A stretch of DNA of 64,000 nt from contig NZ_JAMGBE010000002.1 of the NCBI RefSeq assembly GCF_023516575.1, positions 682,001-746,000 of the forward strand, in the 5' to 3' direction. The stretch is from Sphingomonas hankyongi. GTDB lineage: Bacteria; Pseudomonadota; Alphaproteobacteria; Sphingomonadales; Sphingomonadaceae. Below, piece by piece: positions 8,344-17,173 of this stretch (its first letter is position 1; the number at the start of each line of letters is the position of its first letter). Under the pieces are notes generated by a model, which saw nothing but the letters and a program-made list of their open reading frames with translations, ran no database searches and was not told where the DNA came from. The translations under genes were made by a program, and so were the position numbers.

Positions 8344-8764
8344 CGCACCTCACTACGCTCACGATTGGCTGTAGAAACGAACCCTCGAGCGCTGCAGCTC
8401 CAATGGCCAGCCACGTAATTCCGAATCGCTAACTGGCGGCGCCTTAACGGCTGCCGAACGCCAAAGTTTCCACGATGCGCTATGACACAAACATACCGGC
8501 GAAGGCCCGCCTGGGGTTCTGGGGAGGTGAGGCGCGCCTTCAAGCCGGCGCATCCTTTTCCTCCTGCTACGGCCCCGCAACAAGCTGCTGAGAGTCCCTA
8601 CGTACATTCCATAGTCAGGGGGATGACTTGCCCTGATCCCTACGCCCTCCTGCGATCATGAAAAGCCCTCGCATCCGAGCGGGTTTCTCCTGATGGATGG
8701 CCCTCCCGACGAATCCTAACCCGCTCTCGGTGCGCATCGCGCAGTTAGATCGAGGAGATGGGAC
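8344..8764. other. Intergenic region, no convincing gene
   Basis: About 420 bases. On the minus strand an AGGAGG-AAAAGG site precedes ATG 8553 and an open frame of 64 codons, but its codon third positions are not GC-biased and the product is unrecognisable. Other contents: CCTACGTAC at 8597-8605 and an inverted repeat TCAGGG(N10)CCCTGA at 8615-8636, which may be regulatory for the OmpA-like gene to the right. Confidence 0.4.
8615..8636. promoter_or_regulatory. Inverted repeat TCAGGG-N10-CCCTGA
   Basis: A perfect 6-bp inverted repeat with 10-bp spacing, about 130 bp upstream of the OmpA-like gene and 10 bp after CCTACGTAC. Its symmetry fits a dimeric regulator site; no regulator can be named. 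Confidence 0.3.
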
Positions 8765-9535
8765 ATGACGACCCGGGGAATGCGCTTGCTGATTGTGGGG
8801 ACCGCGGCCGCGGCGCTGTTCGCAACGCCGGTGCTGGCGCAGGCACAGCTCGACGGCATTATTGTCACCAACCAGAACGGGCAACTGACCGTGAAAACGC
8901 CGGCGGGCGACAAGACCATCGCCCTGCCCCCGTCTACCCGCGTGCGGTCCGTATCCGGACCATTGGGAGGTCAGAAGGAAGAAGTGCCAACGACCGCGCT
9001 GATCCCTGGCTTGCCTGTCCACATCGACCTCGACGCGTCAGGCGCCGCGAACGACATCGAGTATAAGGCGAAAGACTATAAGACGGCCGCGCAGATCCAG
9101 GCCGGCGTGCAGGAAACGGCGCGACGCGAGGCCGAGCTGAGGTCGGCCTATTCGCGCATGGGCGACTGGGACGTGCGCGAAGAGGAGAATATCTATTTCA
9201 AGACCGGCAGCGCGGTGGTTACCGCGGCTGATAAGACGAAGCTGCGCGAGCTCGCTTCCAAGGCGGCGTCGCATAAAGGTTATGTGATTTCGGTCCTCGG
9301 CTACGCCGATCCGCGAGGCAATGCGGCGGCGAATGAGAAGCTCAGCAATCGCCGCGCGCAGGCCGTGATCAACTATCTCAAGCAGAGCGGAAAGGTGCTG
9401 CCCGGACGAGTGCTGGGAGCGTCGGCGATGGGCGAGATGCACATTCCCGTCGACAAGCCGGACCCTGCAAGCTTGCAAGGGGCCCGCAAGGTCACGGTCC
9501 GCATACTGACCAGCGCCGCTCACCTGAAGCAATAA
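8765..9535 (+). CDS. OmpA family protein with N-terminal beta domain
   Basis: 256 residues: a signal peptide ending PVLAQA; a beta-rich region with VTNQNGQLTVKTPAGDKTIALP (about 30-95) like DUF5666/OB-type domains; a short helix; and a C-terminal OmpA peptidoglycan-binding domain (about 140-250). The latter contains IYFKTGSAVVT, then GYADPRGNAAANEKLSNRRAQAV. The usual HTD is YAD here, but the binding Asp and the Arg of the RA.AV helix are kept. It probably anchors the outer envelope to peptidoglycan. GAGGAGATGGGAC gives the ribosome site. A strong hairpin follows at 9556-9584. Confidence 0.85.
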   Translation: MTTRGMRLLIVGTAAAALFATPVLAQAQLDGIIVTNQNGQLTVKTPAGDKTIALPPSTRVRSVSGPLGGQKEEVPTTALIPGLPVHIDLDASGAANDIEYKAKDYKTAAQIQAGVQETARREAELRSAYSRMGDWDVREEENIYFKTGSAVVTAADKTKLRELASKAASHKGYVISVLGYADPRGNAAANEKLSNRRAQAVINYLKQSGKVLPGRVLGASAMGEMHIPVDKPDPASLQGARKVTVRILTSAAHLKQ

Positions 9536-9555
9536 GCGACTGCTGAGCAATTGCA

Positions 9556-9584
9556 GGGGCGCGGCGTCGAGGGCGCCGCGCCCC
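9556..9584 (+). terminator. Hairpin terminator after OmpA-like gene
   Basis: A perfect 11-bp GC stem (9556-9566 with 9574-9584) and a 7-base loop start 20 bases after the stop. Only a short TT follows, so it is a strong hairpin but a weak intrinsic terminator. Confidence 0.6.
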
Positions 9585-9676
9585 TTCGCGCAACGGGCTC
9601 AGCTCTTCGTCGAAAATCGTTCCGGTGCGCGCGTCACATCGCCTAGGCGAGCGCGGGCAAGCAGCGGGGGGTAAGT

Positions 9677-10087
9677 ATGAGCGACGAAGAACAGATCGGC
9701 GCGGTTGTCGACGAGATGTATGCAATGATTTCCGGTCCGGCCGGCCCGCGCGACTGGTCACGCCAGGCAAATTGCTTCCTGACCGACGCACATCAGATGC
9801 GCACCTGGGTTGACGAGAACGGTCGGCCGCAGCGTTTGGTCATGAGCCTCGACGAATATGCCGCGAACACATCGGACTTCTTCGAAAGGAACGCCTTTTA
9901 CGAGGTCGAAACGGCGCGGCGCATCCACCAGTTCGGCAACATCGCGCACGTGTGGAGCGCCTATGAAGCGCGACGCTCGCCGGACGATTCAGACGTCGAA
10001 AGACGCGGCATCAATTCGATCCAGTTATTCCGCGATCCGGACCAGGGTTGGCGCATCATCCACATGATCTGGGACAATCAGCGCTAG
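9677..10087 (+). CDS. NTF2-like (SnoaL-type) protein
   Basis: 136 residues with the NTF2-like alpha+beta pattern: an N-terminal helix with DEMYAMISG, a strand region around HQMRTWVDENG, a helix (SLDEYAANTSDFFE), and strands ARRIHQFGNIAHVWSAYEARR and GINSIQLFRDPDQGWRIIHMIWDN. The last motif is typical of SnoaL-like/DUF4440 folds. Such proteins may be enzymes or ligand binders; no catalytic residue can be assigned. Good ribosome site (GGGGGG) 6 nt before ATG. Convergent with the metallo-hydrolase at 10093, 5 bp apart. Confidence 0.75.
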   Translation: MSDEEQIGAVVDEMYAMISGPAGPRDWSRQANCFLTDAHQMRTWVDENGRPQRLVMSLDEYAANTSDFFERNAFYEVETARRIHQFGNIAHVWSAYEARRSPDDSDVERRGINSIQLFRDPDQGWRIIHMIWDNQR

Positions 10088-10092
10088 CGCCG

Positions 10093-10794
10093 TCAATCGA
10101 TCTCGCCGCACTCCAGGTTGGCGGGGACGGCGACGTCCATCATCTTCGGGTTGGGCAGGTTCAGCGCGGCCATGATCGACACGAACTCCGCGAGCGTCTT
10201 GCCCCCGCCCAGCCGGGGGTTGCGCGCCTTTTCCTGCCCGATGCTGCTGACCCGCCGCTGCTGATAATCGTGACCGGGGTAGACCAGAGTCTCCTCGGGG
10301 AGAGAGAACAGCTTTTCATGCACTGAGCGATAGAGCGTTGCTGCATCGCCGTTCTGGAAATCGGTGCGGCCGCAACCTTCGATGAGCAGCGCATCTCCCG
10401 TAAACAGGCGTGCGGCGCTCGGCGCCTCAAGCAGATAGCAATGATGATCCGCCGTATGACCGGGCGTGTGGAGCGGATGTAAGCTGAGCAGTCCGATCTG
10501 GATCGGTTCGCCCTCCCGCACCAAAAGGTCGGCATTGGCGGCGCCGCTCTGCTCCGGGACGGCAACCGTGGCTCCCGTCGCCGCCCGCAACCGGTCCGCA
10601 CCAGTGACGTGGTCGGCATGTATGTGCGTTTCGATCGTATATTCCAGCGTCAGGCCGAGATCGCTCAGCAGATCGAGGTCGCGCTCGACCGTCTCGAGCA
10701 CCGGATCGATCAAAGCCGCTGCTCCCGTTTCTTCGCAGCCGATCAAATAGGTGTAGGCGGACGACTTCGGCTCGAATAGCTGGCGAAAGATCAC
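10093..10794 (-). CDS. Persulfide dioxygenase-like MBL-fold metallo-hydrolase (ETHE1 type)
   Basis: A 233-residue metallo-beta-lactamase fold protein. Metal-binding motifs are all present: HIHADH near residue 57, the HTPGHT loop, the GDAL Asp, and PGHDY near the C-terminus. GRTDFQ after the GDAL segment is characteristic of ETHE1/Blh persulfide dioxygenases, which oxidise glutathione persulfide to sulfite with one mononuclear iron. Start GTG 10794 after AAGGGGG. It lies downstream of fahA-hmgA on the same strand, with 116 bp between. A glyoxalase II role is less likely because of GRTDFQ. Confidence 0.85.
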   Translation of the reverse strand: MIFRQLFEPKSSAYTYLIGCEETGAAALIDPVLETVERDLDLLSDLGLTLEYTIETHIHADHVTGADRLRAATGATVAVPEQSGAANADLLVREGEPIQIGLLSLHPLHTPGHTADHHCYLLEAPSAARLFTGDALLIEGCGRTDFQNGDAATLYRSVHEKLFSLPEETLVYPGHDYQQRRVSSIGQEKARNPRLGGGKTLAEFVSIMAALNLPNPKMMDVAVPANLECGEID

Positions 10795-10910
10795 GGTGCG
10801 CCCCCTTGCCTGGGCTTCATCTTAGCCGATCGAAATGCCTGTGAACATTTGTGTTCTCGAAGCACCCGTCATCGGCGCCTTGGTCGCCGTGGCTGAGACT
10901 TGGCGCCAGC

Positions 10911-12197
10911 CTAGGCCGCCGACACGACCCGCCCGACGCATTCGCCAAAGCCGATGCGGACCGCGCCTTCGCTTTCGCACCATGCGCGCAGCACGATCTC
11001 GTCGCCGTCTTCAAGGAAGCTGCGCTCTTCCCCGGTGGGGAGTTGAATCGGCTGCTTACCGCCGCGGCTGATTTCGAGGAGCGATCCCAGGCCCTCATCA
11101 TTGTCCGTGGAGAGCGTCCCGGTGCCGATGAGGTCGCCAGGCTGCAGGTTGCAGCCATTCGAGCTGTGGTGGGCGACGATCTGGGCCGCGCTCCAGTACA
11201 TCGCGGTATCGGCCGAGCCGCGGGACAGGACGTGCGGCTGCATGCCGGCCGCACGCATGGCGTCGGTGACGAGGGTCACCTCAAGCTGGATGCAGAGCCC
11301 ACCAGTTTCACGATCCGCCGGATCGTCGAGATAAGGGAGCGGCTGCGGATCCCCGGCGGGGCGGGAAGGCAGCCGATTACGGAACGGTCGTAATGCATCG
11401 GGGGTCACGATCCAGGGACTGACGCTGGTCAGGAAGCTTTTCGAGAGGAACGGGCCGAGCGGCTGATATTCCCATGCCTGCAGGTCGCGTGCGGACCAGT
11501 CGTTGAGCAGTGAATAGCCGGCGATATGCTCGCTCGCCTCACCGATCGGTATGGGTTGGCCCAGCTCGTTGCCGGATCCCACCCAGATCCCGAGTTCCAG
11601 CTCATAATCCAGCCGACGGCTTGGGCCATATTCCGGCAGGTCCGCATCGGGCGCTTTGCGCTGGCCGCTCGGGCGAATTACATCCTCGCCGGATGCGCGC
11701 ACGGAACTGGCGCGCCCATGATAGCCGATCGGCACATATTTGTAGTTCGGCAGCAGCGGATTGTCGGGGCGGAATTGCTTGCCGACGTTGGTCGCGTGAT
11801 GGATGCCGACATAGAAATCGGTGTAGTCGCCGATGAGGCAGGGCACGTGCATTCGTACCTCGCTTCGTCCGATCAGCTGGGCCTCCACGTCGTCGCGGTA
11901 GCGCGCATCGCTCAGCAATTCGGCAAGCCGCAACCGCAACTCCCGCTGCGCGCCTTGTCCTCGCGAGAGCCAGGCGTTGAGGACCGGCTGCGTGAGGTCC
12001 TCCCGCCATCCTTCGTCGAGCAGGTCGATGACCGCCGGGAGGTCAAGGATATAGTCGCCAATCGCGACGCCTGGCCGGCGCCTGCCCTTCGACTCTGAGA
12101 AAATGCCGAGCGGCAAATTCTGGATCGGAAAATCGGTCTCGCCGCCCGTGCTTTCCACCCAGCTGGTGAGTGATTGGTCGATCGAGCCGTCGCTCAT
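10911..12197 (-). CDS. fahA: Fumarylacetoacetase
   Basis: Hydrolyses fumarylacetoacetate to fumarate and acetoacetate, the last step of tyrosine/homogentisate breakdown. The 428-residue length is normal. Diagnostic motifs: [17 protein letters not shown] (substrate and metal site), [15 protein letters not shown], and [12 protein letters not shown] with acidic metal ligands; the C-terminus has GTGTLS and [16 protein letters not shown] 12197 overlaps the hmgA stop by 4 bp (ATGA), so the two are coupled. The third enzyme, maleylacetoacetate isomerase, is at 22612-23253; 4-hydroxyphenylpyruvate dioxygenase is not in the window. Confidence 0.95.
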   Translation of the reverse strand: MSDGSIDQSLTSWVESTGGETDFPIQNLPLGIFSESKGRRRPGVAIGDYILDLPAVIDLLDEGWREDLTQPVLNAWLSRGQGAQRELRLRLAELLSDARYRDDVEAQLIGRSEVRMHVPCLIGDYTDFYVGIHHATNVGKQFRPDNPLLPNYKYVPIGYHGRASSVRASGEDVIRPSGQRKAPDADLPEYGPSRRLDYELELGIWVGSGNELGQPIPIGEASEHIAGYSLLNDWSARDLQAWEYQPLGPFLSKSFLTSVSPWIVTPDALRPFRNRLPSRPAGDPQPLPYLDDPADRETGGLCIQLEVTLVTDAMRAAGMQPHVLSRGSADTAMYWSAAQIVAHHSSNGCNLQPGDLIGTGTLSTDNDEGLGSLLEISRGGKQPIQLPTGEERSFLEDGDEIVLRAWCESEGAVRIGFGECVGRVVSAA

Positions 12198-13477
12198 GGC
12201 AGCTGCGCCTTCGGAAAGCCTGTCCAGGCAAGATCATAATCGGGCTGGGCTCGGTCGAGCGCCCATTGCGTCGGGCGATAAGGCCAGCAGGTCTCGACCA
12301 TGAACGCCATCGTCCCTTCGATCTTGGCGGGCTTGAGATCCGCCTCGCTTGCCTTCCGCCAGCTTTCCACGTCCGGGCCGTGGCCGCTCATGAGGTTGTG
12401 CAAGCTGAGGCCGCCCGGCGCGAACCCTTCCGCCTTGGCGTCATAAGCCCCGTAGATCAGCCCCATGGCTTCGCTCATCACGTTTCGGTGGAACCAGGGC
12501 GGACGGAACGTATCCTCGGCGACCATCCAGCGCGGCGGGAAGATCACGAAATCCGCGTTGGCGCGCCCGTGCACATTGCTCGGCGACGTGAGGACCGTGA
12601 AGATCGACGGGTCGGGGTGGTCGAAGCTGACAGTCCCCATCGTGTTGAAGCTGGCAAGATCGTAGCGATACGGCGCATAGTTCCCGTGCCAGGCCACCAC
12701 ATCGAGCGGCGAATGATCGAGCGTGGTCGTCCAGAGGTGACCGAGCGACTTCTGGATCACTTCCGTCGGTTCCTCGCTGTCCTCGAACCAGGCCATCGGC
12801 GCCTGGAAGTCGCGCGGGTTGGCGAGGCCATTTGCCCCGATTGGACCGAGATCGGGAAGCCGGAACGGCAGCCCATAATTTTCCGCGACATAGCCGCGGG
12901 CTTCGCCGTCGATCAGCTGGACGCGGAACTTCACGCCGCGTGGCACGACACCGATGAATCCTGGAGGAAGCTCCAGACGTCCAAGCTCGGTCTGGAGTTC
13001 GATCCTCCCCTGTTGCGGGATGATCAATAGCTCCCCATCGGCGTCGACGAAGACCCGACGGTCCATACTCTTCGTCGCGCGGTAGAGGTGGACCGAGCAG
13101 CCCTCCAGATCCTCCGGCTGGCGAGCGTGGAGAGCGGTCGCGAGCCCGTCCACGAAGTCAGTCCCGCTCGACAGATCGGCGGGATCCCACCGCAACCGGT
13201 TGGGGGCCAGCGGTTCGGCGGATTGCGGAGCGGCGAATAAAGCTGCGCCTTCATAGGCGCTGAAAGGTCGATGGTCGGCGGTCGGTCGAAGCCGGTACAG
13301 CCAGCTGCGCCGGTTTTCATGGCGAGTGGCGGTGAATGCGCTTCCCGAGAGCTGTTCGGCATAAAGGCCGAACGCGGGCCGTTGGGGCGAATTGCGGCCC
13401 TTCGGAAGCGCGCCGGAAACAGCCTCCGATTCAAAATGACCGCCAAAGCCGCTCATATATTGAAAGGCATCAGCCAT
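12194..13477 (-). CDS. hmgA: Homogentisate 1,2-dioxygenase
   Basis: An Fe(II) ring-cleaving dioxygenase converting homogentisate to maleylacetoacetate. 427 residues, as expected. The N-terminus has [13 protein letters not shown]. The C-terminal cupin carries the iron ligands in [14 protein letters not shown] (His and Glu, about residues 325-336) and the downstream [11 protein letters not shown] (His), with the family signature [14 protein letters not shown] between. First gene of the hmgA-fahA pair; no dedicated HmgR/IclR-type regulator is visible beside it. Confidence 0.95.
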   Translation of the reverse strand: MADAFQYMSGFGGHFESEAVSGALPKGRNSPQRPAFGLYAEQLSGSAFTATRHENRRSWLYRLRPTADHRPFSAYEGAALFAAPQSAEPLAPNRLRWDPADLSSGTDFVDGLATALHARQPEDLEGCSVHLYRATKSMDRRVFVDADGELLIIPQQGRIELQTELGRLELPPGFIGVVPRGVKFRVQLIDGEARGYVAENYGLPFRLPDLGPIGANGLANPRDFQAPMAWFEDSEEPTEVIQKSLGHLWTTTLDHSPLDVVAWHGNYAPYRYDLASFNTMGTVSFDHPDPSIFTVLTSPSNVHGRANADFVIFPPRWMVAEDTFRPPWFHRNVMSEAMGLIYGAYDAKAEGFAPGGLSLHNLMSGHGPDVESWRKASEADLKPAKIEGTMAFMVETCWPYRPTQWALDRAQPDYDLAWTGFPKAQLP

Positions 13478-13514
13478 GAGCGTGCGTTAGTGCGTCAATA
13501 GCGCAAACTCAAAC

Positions 13515-13538
13515 GGGCGCGGCCGTCAGACCGCGCCC
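13515..13538 (-). terminator. Hairpin downstream of 69-aa membrane protein gene
   Basis: Stem GGGCGCGG (13515-13522) pairs with CCGCGCCC (13531-13538) around an 8-base loop. Read leftward it follows the gene ending at 13586 and is followed by GTTTGAG, so it may end that transcript before hmgA. Confidence 0.45.
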
Positions 13539-13585
13539 GCGAGCGAGCGGGGACTCGCATCCCACCCGCGTGAAAAGAATGGACG

Positions 13586-13795
13586 TCAGTTCTGGTTGAC
13601 GGTGACGTCGATCTTGTCTGGGACGTTGATGTTCGTGTCGCTCCCGCCGAGGCCGAGTTGGCCGCGGAACAAATAAAGGAGCACGAGCACTACTATGATC
13701 AGCAGGACGACGGCGAGCACGCCTCCGCCTCCGCCCCCGTTGCCAGTCTCGACAACGGTCGTGCGTTCTACTTCATCCCGATCGTTATCGGCCAC
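13586..13795 (-). CDS. Small single-pass membrane protein
   Basis: 69 residues from GTG 13795, chosen because GGGAGAG lies 5 nt upstream; the open frame extends further but with no coding character. The layout is a charged N-terminus (ADNDRDEVERTTVVE), a Gly run, one long hydrophobic helix GVLAVVLLIIVVLVLLYLF and a short C-terminus with DTNINVPDKIDVTVNQ. The closing V.PDKIDV.V pattern suggests a beta tail outside the membrane. No function known. Divergent from the lipoprotein gene at 13873. Confidence 0.75.
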   Translation of the reverse strand: MADNDRDEVERTTVVETGNGGGGGGVLAVVLLIIVVLVLLYLFRGQLGLGGSDTNINVPDKIDVTVNQN

Positions 13796-13872
13796 GGAAA
13801 CTCTCCCTGTTGCACGTTGTTGTTGCGAAACGAACGAACCGTGCGGTGCGCGGTTCCCATGAGGAGACTGCG

Positions 13873-14427
13873 ATGAGAGTAGTGATTGCAATGCTGGCCG
13901 TAAGCTGCGCGGCCTGCGGACAGCAGTCGCAGCAGCCAGCCGCCGAGCCGGAATCTTCGACTCCCGTGGCGCCGACGCCATCGCCTGCAGCCCCTCCCGC
14001 ACCGGGCACCCAGGGCGGCTTGCCGGACGACCGAAAGCCGCTGGAAGAGCCCCACGGCCCGATCGATCCAAAGAGCGCAGAGGCGGCTGGCCAGGTCGTG
14101 CAAAGTTACGGCGCGCTGATCGAGCAAAAGCGCTTCGCCGAGGCCGAAAAGCTGTGGGGCGACGCCGCACGCGCCCGCGGCGTGTCCGAAGAGCTACGCC
14201 GATATGCCGAAGTCCATCTCCAGATAGGCAAACCGGAAGAGCCCGAGGGCGCGGCAGGGTCGATCTACGTGAATGTTCCGACCGTGCTCTACGGCAAACG
14301 CAACGACGGGAGCGCGTTCAACCGGTCAGGGCAAATGACCCTTCGCAGAGTGAACGATGTCCCCGGCTCGACGGAAGCGCAGCGGCGCTGGCACATCGAA
14401 TCGGCGGAGTGGCTGGAGAAGGATTAG
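13873..14427 (+). CDS. Probable lipoprotein with Pro-rich linker
   Basis: ATG 13873 with GAGGAG 6 nt upstream gives MRVVIAMLAVSCAAC, a signal with Cys at 12 and 15, either of which could be lipidated although neither lipobox is canonical. A Gln/Pro/Ala linker (about 16-60) follows. The C-terminal domain (about 75-184) has a helix around VVQSYGALIEQKRFAEAEKLWGD and strands GSIYVNVPTVLYGKR and RRWHIESAEW, resembling NTF2-like periplasmic domains. An in-frame upstream ATG at 13810 would bury the signal. It overlaps the next, convergent gene by 4 bp. Confidence 0.75.
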   Translation: MRVVIAMLAVSCAACGQQSQQPAAEPESSTPVAPTPSPAAPPAPGTQGGLPDDRKPLEEPHGPIDPKSAEAAGQVVQSYGALIEQKRFAEAEKLWGDAARARGVSEELRRYAEVHLQIGKPEEPEGAAGSIYVNVPTVLYGKRNDGSAFNRSGQMTLRRVNDVPGSTEAQRRWHIESAEWLEKD

Positions 14428-14630
14428 AGGCCGTTGACGACTTCGACGAACTTCTTGGCGTCTTCGTCGGAAATGGTCGCCCCGGTAACGTCGGTCGGCT
14501 GCTCGGCAGCCGTGTTTCCACCGGAAGGCTCGGAGCCGGCAACGCTATAGGCAAACCAGAGCACGCCGGCCGCCCAGACGAGCGCCATCCAGCGGCTCTT
14601 GAAGACCGAGCTCGTGCGCATCGGAATCAT
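14424..14630 (-). CDS. Small single-pass membrane protein
   Basis: 68 residues: a basic N-terminus, one helix RWMALVWAAGVLWFAYSVAG, and a polar tail ending TGATISDEDAKKFVEVVNGL. Overlaps the 3' end of the preceding convergent gene by 4 bp. No recognised family; the helix flanked by Arg and a regular amphipathic tail make it plausible. Confidence 0.55.
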   Translation of the reverse strand: MIPMRTSSVFKSRWMALVWAAGVLWFAYSVAGSEPSGGNTAAEQPTDVTGATISDEDAKKFVEVVNGL

Positions 14631-14654
14631 GCGCGAGCATATCGGTCATCGGCC

Positions 14655-14870
14655 TTAAGATTCGGTATGCTCGTGAGTCACTTCGCGGTGCGGAAAGCGA
14701 TCGCGGATGCGCGTATTGAAATAGATACCCTTCGCGAAAGCGCCGCGCATCGCGTCGGCCACCTCGCTCGGGACGTCAGAATAAACGTAGCGGCGACCGG
14801 TGACGAACTCGACCCAGAGCTCGCTGTTGTCGGGGCAATAGACGAAGCGGCGAATGACCGTTGAAGGCAT
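14655..14870 (-). CDS. KTSC domain protein
   Basis: 71 residues from ATG 14870 (MPSTVIRRF), the usual start for these proteins; a TTG at 14906 is in frame. The sequence follows the KTSC pattern: S-T-V-I-R-R-F-V-Y, then LWVEFVTGRRYVYSDVP, then VADAMRGAFAKGIYFNTRIRDRF. KTSC domains occur alone or next to lysyl-tRNA synthetase-like or nuclease domains; the role of the stand-alone form is unknown. Confidence 0.8.
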   Translation of the reverse strand: MPSTVIRRFVYCPDNSELWVEFVTGRRYVYSDVPSEVADAMRGAFAKGIYFNTRIRDRFPHREVTHEHTES

Positions 14871-14911
14871 GCGCGGCTTAACGTCCGACGCCCAAAGCTG
14901 CTCCAACAGCC

Positions 14912-15841
14912 TTAGGCGGCGTCCGGAGCCGCGACTGGCGGTCGACCGCGGCTAAGCGCGCCCAACATTCCCCCAATGGCGAGCAGCGCGCCCGCAATGG
15001 TCAGCGGCGTCCAGCGATAATCCTCCAGCCAGGTCGAAAAGCCCATGGCGATAAGCGGCACAATCACGCTCGAATATGCGGCCTTCGCCGGGCCGATCTT
15101 CCGTACCACGGGATAATATAGGCTGAAGGTGAGCACCGAGGCCGGAATGGCAAGATAGAGCAGTCCGAGCCAATAGCCGGGGCGGGAATCCAGGACGGGC
15201 GGGCCGGCGAGCGTGAAGGCGACTGCTGCGTCGAGCAATGTGCCGATAGCCATCGACCAGGCGAGTAATGCAAAAAGCGGATAGCCGCGGACTTCCGGGC
15301 GAGCTTGCACAACGTTCGAGATGGATGCTCCCAGCATTCCCGCGAGGGTCAAGCCGATCCCGGAGAGGATCTCCCCACCATCGGCCGCGTGCTGACGAAG
15401 CTCGTGGGCGAACAAAAGAATGACGCCAGCTACCGCCACGGTGGAGCTCGCGACGAACCGCTTCGACGGGCGCTGGCCGAGAAACGCCCAGGCGAGGAGG
15501 CTGCTAGGGATCAGGAGCAAGGCGAATACGGTTGCGACGACGCCCGAGGTGATGTGACGTTCAGCAAGGTACACGGCGTTGAAATTGATGCAGAATTGCG
15601 TGAAGCCGAGCGATGCGGCGATGAGCATTCCGTGACGGCTGAGGCGCAGGTCGTGACGCTTGACCGTTGCCAGAAGCATCATTGCCGCCGTCGCGATGAT
15701 GAAGCGATAGGTCACCGACCATTGCGCGGGGACAACTCCGAGCTGGTCGCGGATGACGATCCAGGTCGAGCCCCAGATGGCGGTGAAAATAGCGAAGGGA
15801 AGGACGACCGTCCGGAAGTCGGGGCCGTGCCGCTCACTCAC
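14912..15841 (-). CDS. EamA/DMT-superfamily transporter
   Basis: 309 residues from GTG 15841, chosen because it overlaps the threonine aldolase stop as GTGA; a longer frame to 15928 runs through that gene. About ten transmembrane helices form two EamA repeats: the first begins FAIFTAIWGSTWIVIRDQ, the second has LTLAGMLGASISNVVQAR. The family exports amino acids and other metabolites. Coupling to the aldolase suggests a threonine- or glycine-related substrate, which is inference only. Confidence 0.88.
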   Translation of the reverse strand: MSERHGPDFRTVVLPFAIFTAIWGSTWIVIRDQLGVVPAQWSVTYRFIIATAAMMLLATVKRHDLRLSRHGMLIAASLGFTQFCINFNAVYLAERHITSGVVATVFALLLIPSSLLAWAFLGQRPSKRFVASSTVAVAGVILLFAHELRQHAADGGEILSGIGLTLAGMLGASISNVVQARPEVRGYPLFALLAWSMAIGTLLDAAVAFTLAGPPVLDSRPGYWLGLLYLAIPASVLTFSLYYPVVRKIGPAKAAYSSVIVPLIAMGFSTWLEDYRWTPLTIAGALLAIGGMLGALSRGRPPVAAPDAA

Positions 15842-16839
15842 AGGGCACGGATCGCCGCGGCCAGCTGCTCGACCGCCTCGCCTGGCTGGTCCCAGCTTGT
15901 CACGAGACGGATTTCCCCCGGGCCCCAATCGTAGAAATCATATCCGGCGGCTCGGAGCGCGGCTGCTTCTAAGCCCGTGACCTTCAGGAAGATCTCGTTG
16001 GCCTCGACAGGGTACGACAAGCGCCCCGGCGCTGCCTCAGCAAGGATGCGCGCAGCAGCGTTCGAGGCGCGCGCATTTTCCAGCCAGAGCCCATCGTCGA
16101 GGAGCGCCAAAATCTGCGCTGCCATCATCCTGCCCTTCGACAGCAGATGCCCCGCGCGCTTGCGACGCACGGCGATCTCGTCGGCAAGCTCCGTGCGGAA
16201 GAGGATCAAGGCTTCGGCGTTGAGACCGCCATTCTTGATGAAGCCGAAGGAAAGAGCGTCCACGCCGGCACGCCAGGTGACATCGGCGGGACTTTCGCCC
16301 GTCGACGCGAGCGCATTGGCGAAGCGGGCGCCATCCATGTGGAAAGCCAATCCACGCTCTTTTGCAAGCCGCCCGAGCGCAGCCACTTCGGCAGCCGTGT
16401 AGACGAGGCCATATTCCGTTGCGTTGGTAATCGAAAGCGCCCCGGGCTGGACCTGGTGCACATCGGGCCGGATACGGTCGCAGGCGGCACCGACCTCGTC
16501 AGGTGCCAACTTGGCGCCTGCGCCGTCCAAGAGCATCAGCTTGGCGCCCCCAGTGAAGAATCCTGGAGCTCCGGCCTCGTCCACCTCGATATGCGCGTCG
16601 CTATGGCACAGGATGCTCCGATAGGGCGGGCACAAGGCCGCAAGGGCCAGGCAATTGGCGGCTGTCCCGGTCGTCACCCAAAATGCCCGGACTTCAGTCT
16701 CGAAAAGATCCGAGAAGGCACCATCCAAACGCGCGCTCCAGGCGTCGCCGTCATAGGCGGTGTCCATGCGGTTCGATTCTACGATCGCTTCGATCACCTT
16801 CGGGTGGGCGGCCGCCGCATTGTCGGAGAAGAAGCGCAT
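15838..16839 (-). CDS. Low-specificity L-threonine aldolase-like PLP enzyme
   Basis: Cleaves L-threonine or allo-threonine to glycine and acetaldehyde. 333 residues from ATG 16839 (MRFFSDNAAAAHPKVIEAI), the normal start of the family; the frame is open further upstream but overlaps another gene. Seen: the GTAAN cofactor-phosphate loop, CHSDAHIEVDEAGAPGF, the HMDGARFANAL Asp-Arg motif and the Schiff-base Lys in SFGFIKNGG. The stop overlaps the transporter start. The 43-codon gene ends 32 bp upstream of this start. Confidence 0.9.
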   Translation of the reverse strand: MRFFSDNAAAAHPKVIEAIVESNRMDTAYDGDAWSARLDGAFSDLFETEVRAFWVTTGTAANCLALAALCPPYRSILCHSDAHIEVDEAGAPGFFTGGAKLMLLDGAGAKLAPDEVGAACDRIRPDVHQVQPGALSITNATEYGLVYTAAEVAALGRLAKERGLAFHMDGARFANALASTGESPADVTWRAGVDALSFGFIKNGGLNAEALILFRTELADEIAVRRKRAGHLLSKGRMMAAQILALLDDGLWLENARASNAAARILAEAAPGRLSYPVEANEIFLKVTGLEAAALRAAGYDFYDWGPGEIRLVTSWDQPGEAVEQLAAAIRAL

Positions 16840-16871
16840 GGCCGGCGCATTGGCGGCGGTAGAATCGGGCG

Positions 16872-17003
16872 TCAATGTGAAGAGTTGTTGCCCTTGCCGT
16901 CGGAATCGACCGGCATCTCGCGGGCCTGAGCCTTTCGGCGGCGCAGGTTCTCGCGAAGCGCCGCTGCCAGGCGTTCCTCGCGCGCCTTGTCTTTTCCCGT
17001 CAT
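16872..17003 (-). CDS. 43-residue basic protein
   Basis: ATG 17003 to TGA 16872, a different frame from the open run in front of the aldolase. The product begins MTGKDKAREERLAAALREN, then LRRRKAQAREMP and a polar tail ending NNSSH. The pattern R..RLAAALR.NL.RRKAQ.R recurs in tiny alphaproteobacterial proteins as I remember them, and the codon use is GC3-rich over the helical part. It is highly charged and helical, probably cytosolic, perhaps RNA-binding. It lies between tRNA-Thr and the aldolase. Confidence 0.7.
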   Translation of the reverse strand: MTGKDKAREERLAAALRENLRRRKAQAREMPVDSDGKGNNSSH

Positions 17004-17094
17004 GCCAGCCACATGCGCCGGGCTGTCGGCCGCTGCAACCGGGTTGACAGCGCAAGGGCCGCGCCGTCATAGGCGCGCCACTTCCGGAAAAAGT

Positions 17095-17169
<75 letters not shown>

Positions 17170-17173
17170 CTCC

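Noticed and set aside
8359-8553. Minus-strand 64-codon frame with a strong ribosome site
   Set aside because: Third-position GC is near background and the product resembles nothing; kept only as a note on the intergenic region.
10795-10910. Riboswitch or attenuator between fahA and the persulfide dioxygenase-like gene
   Set aside because: A GGCGCC repeat is present but no known riboswitch fold could be drawn.
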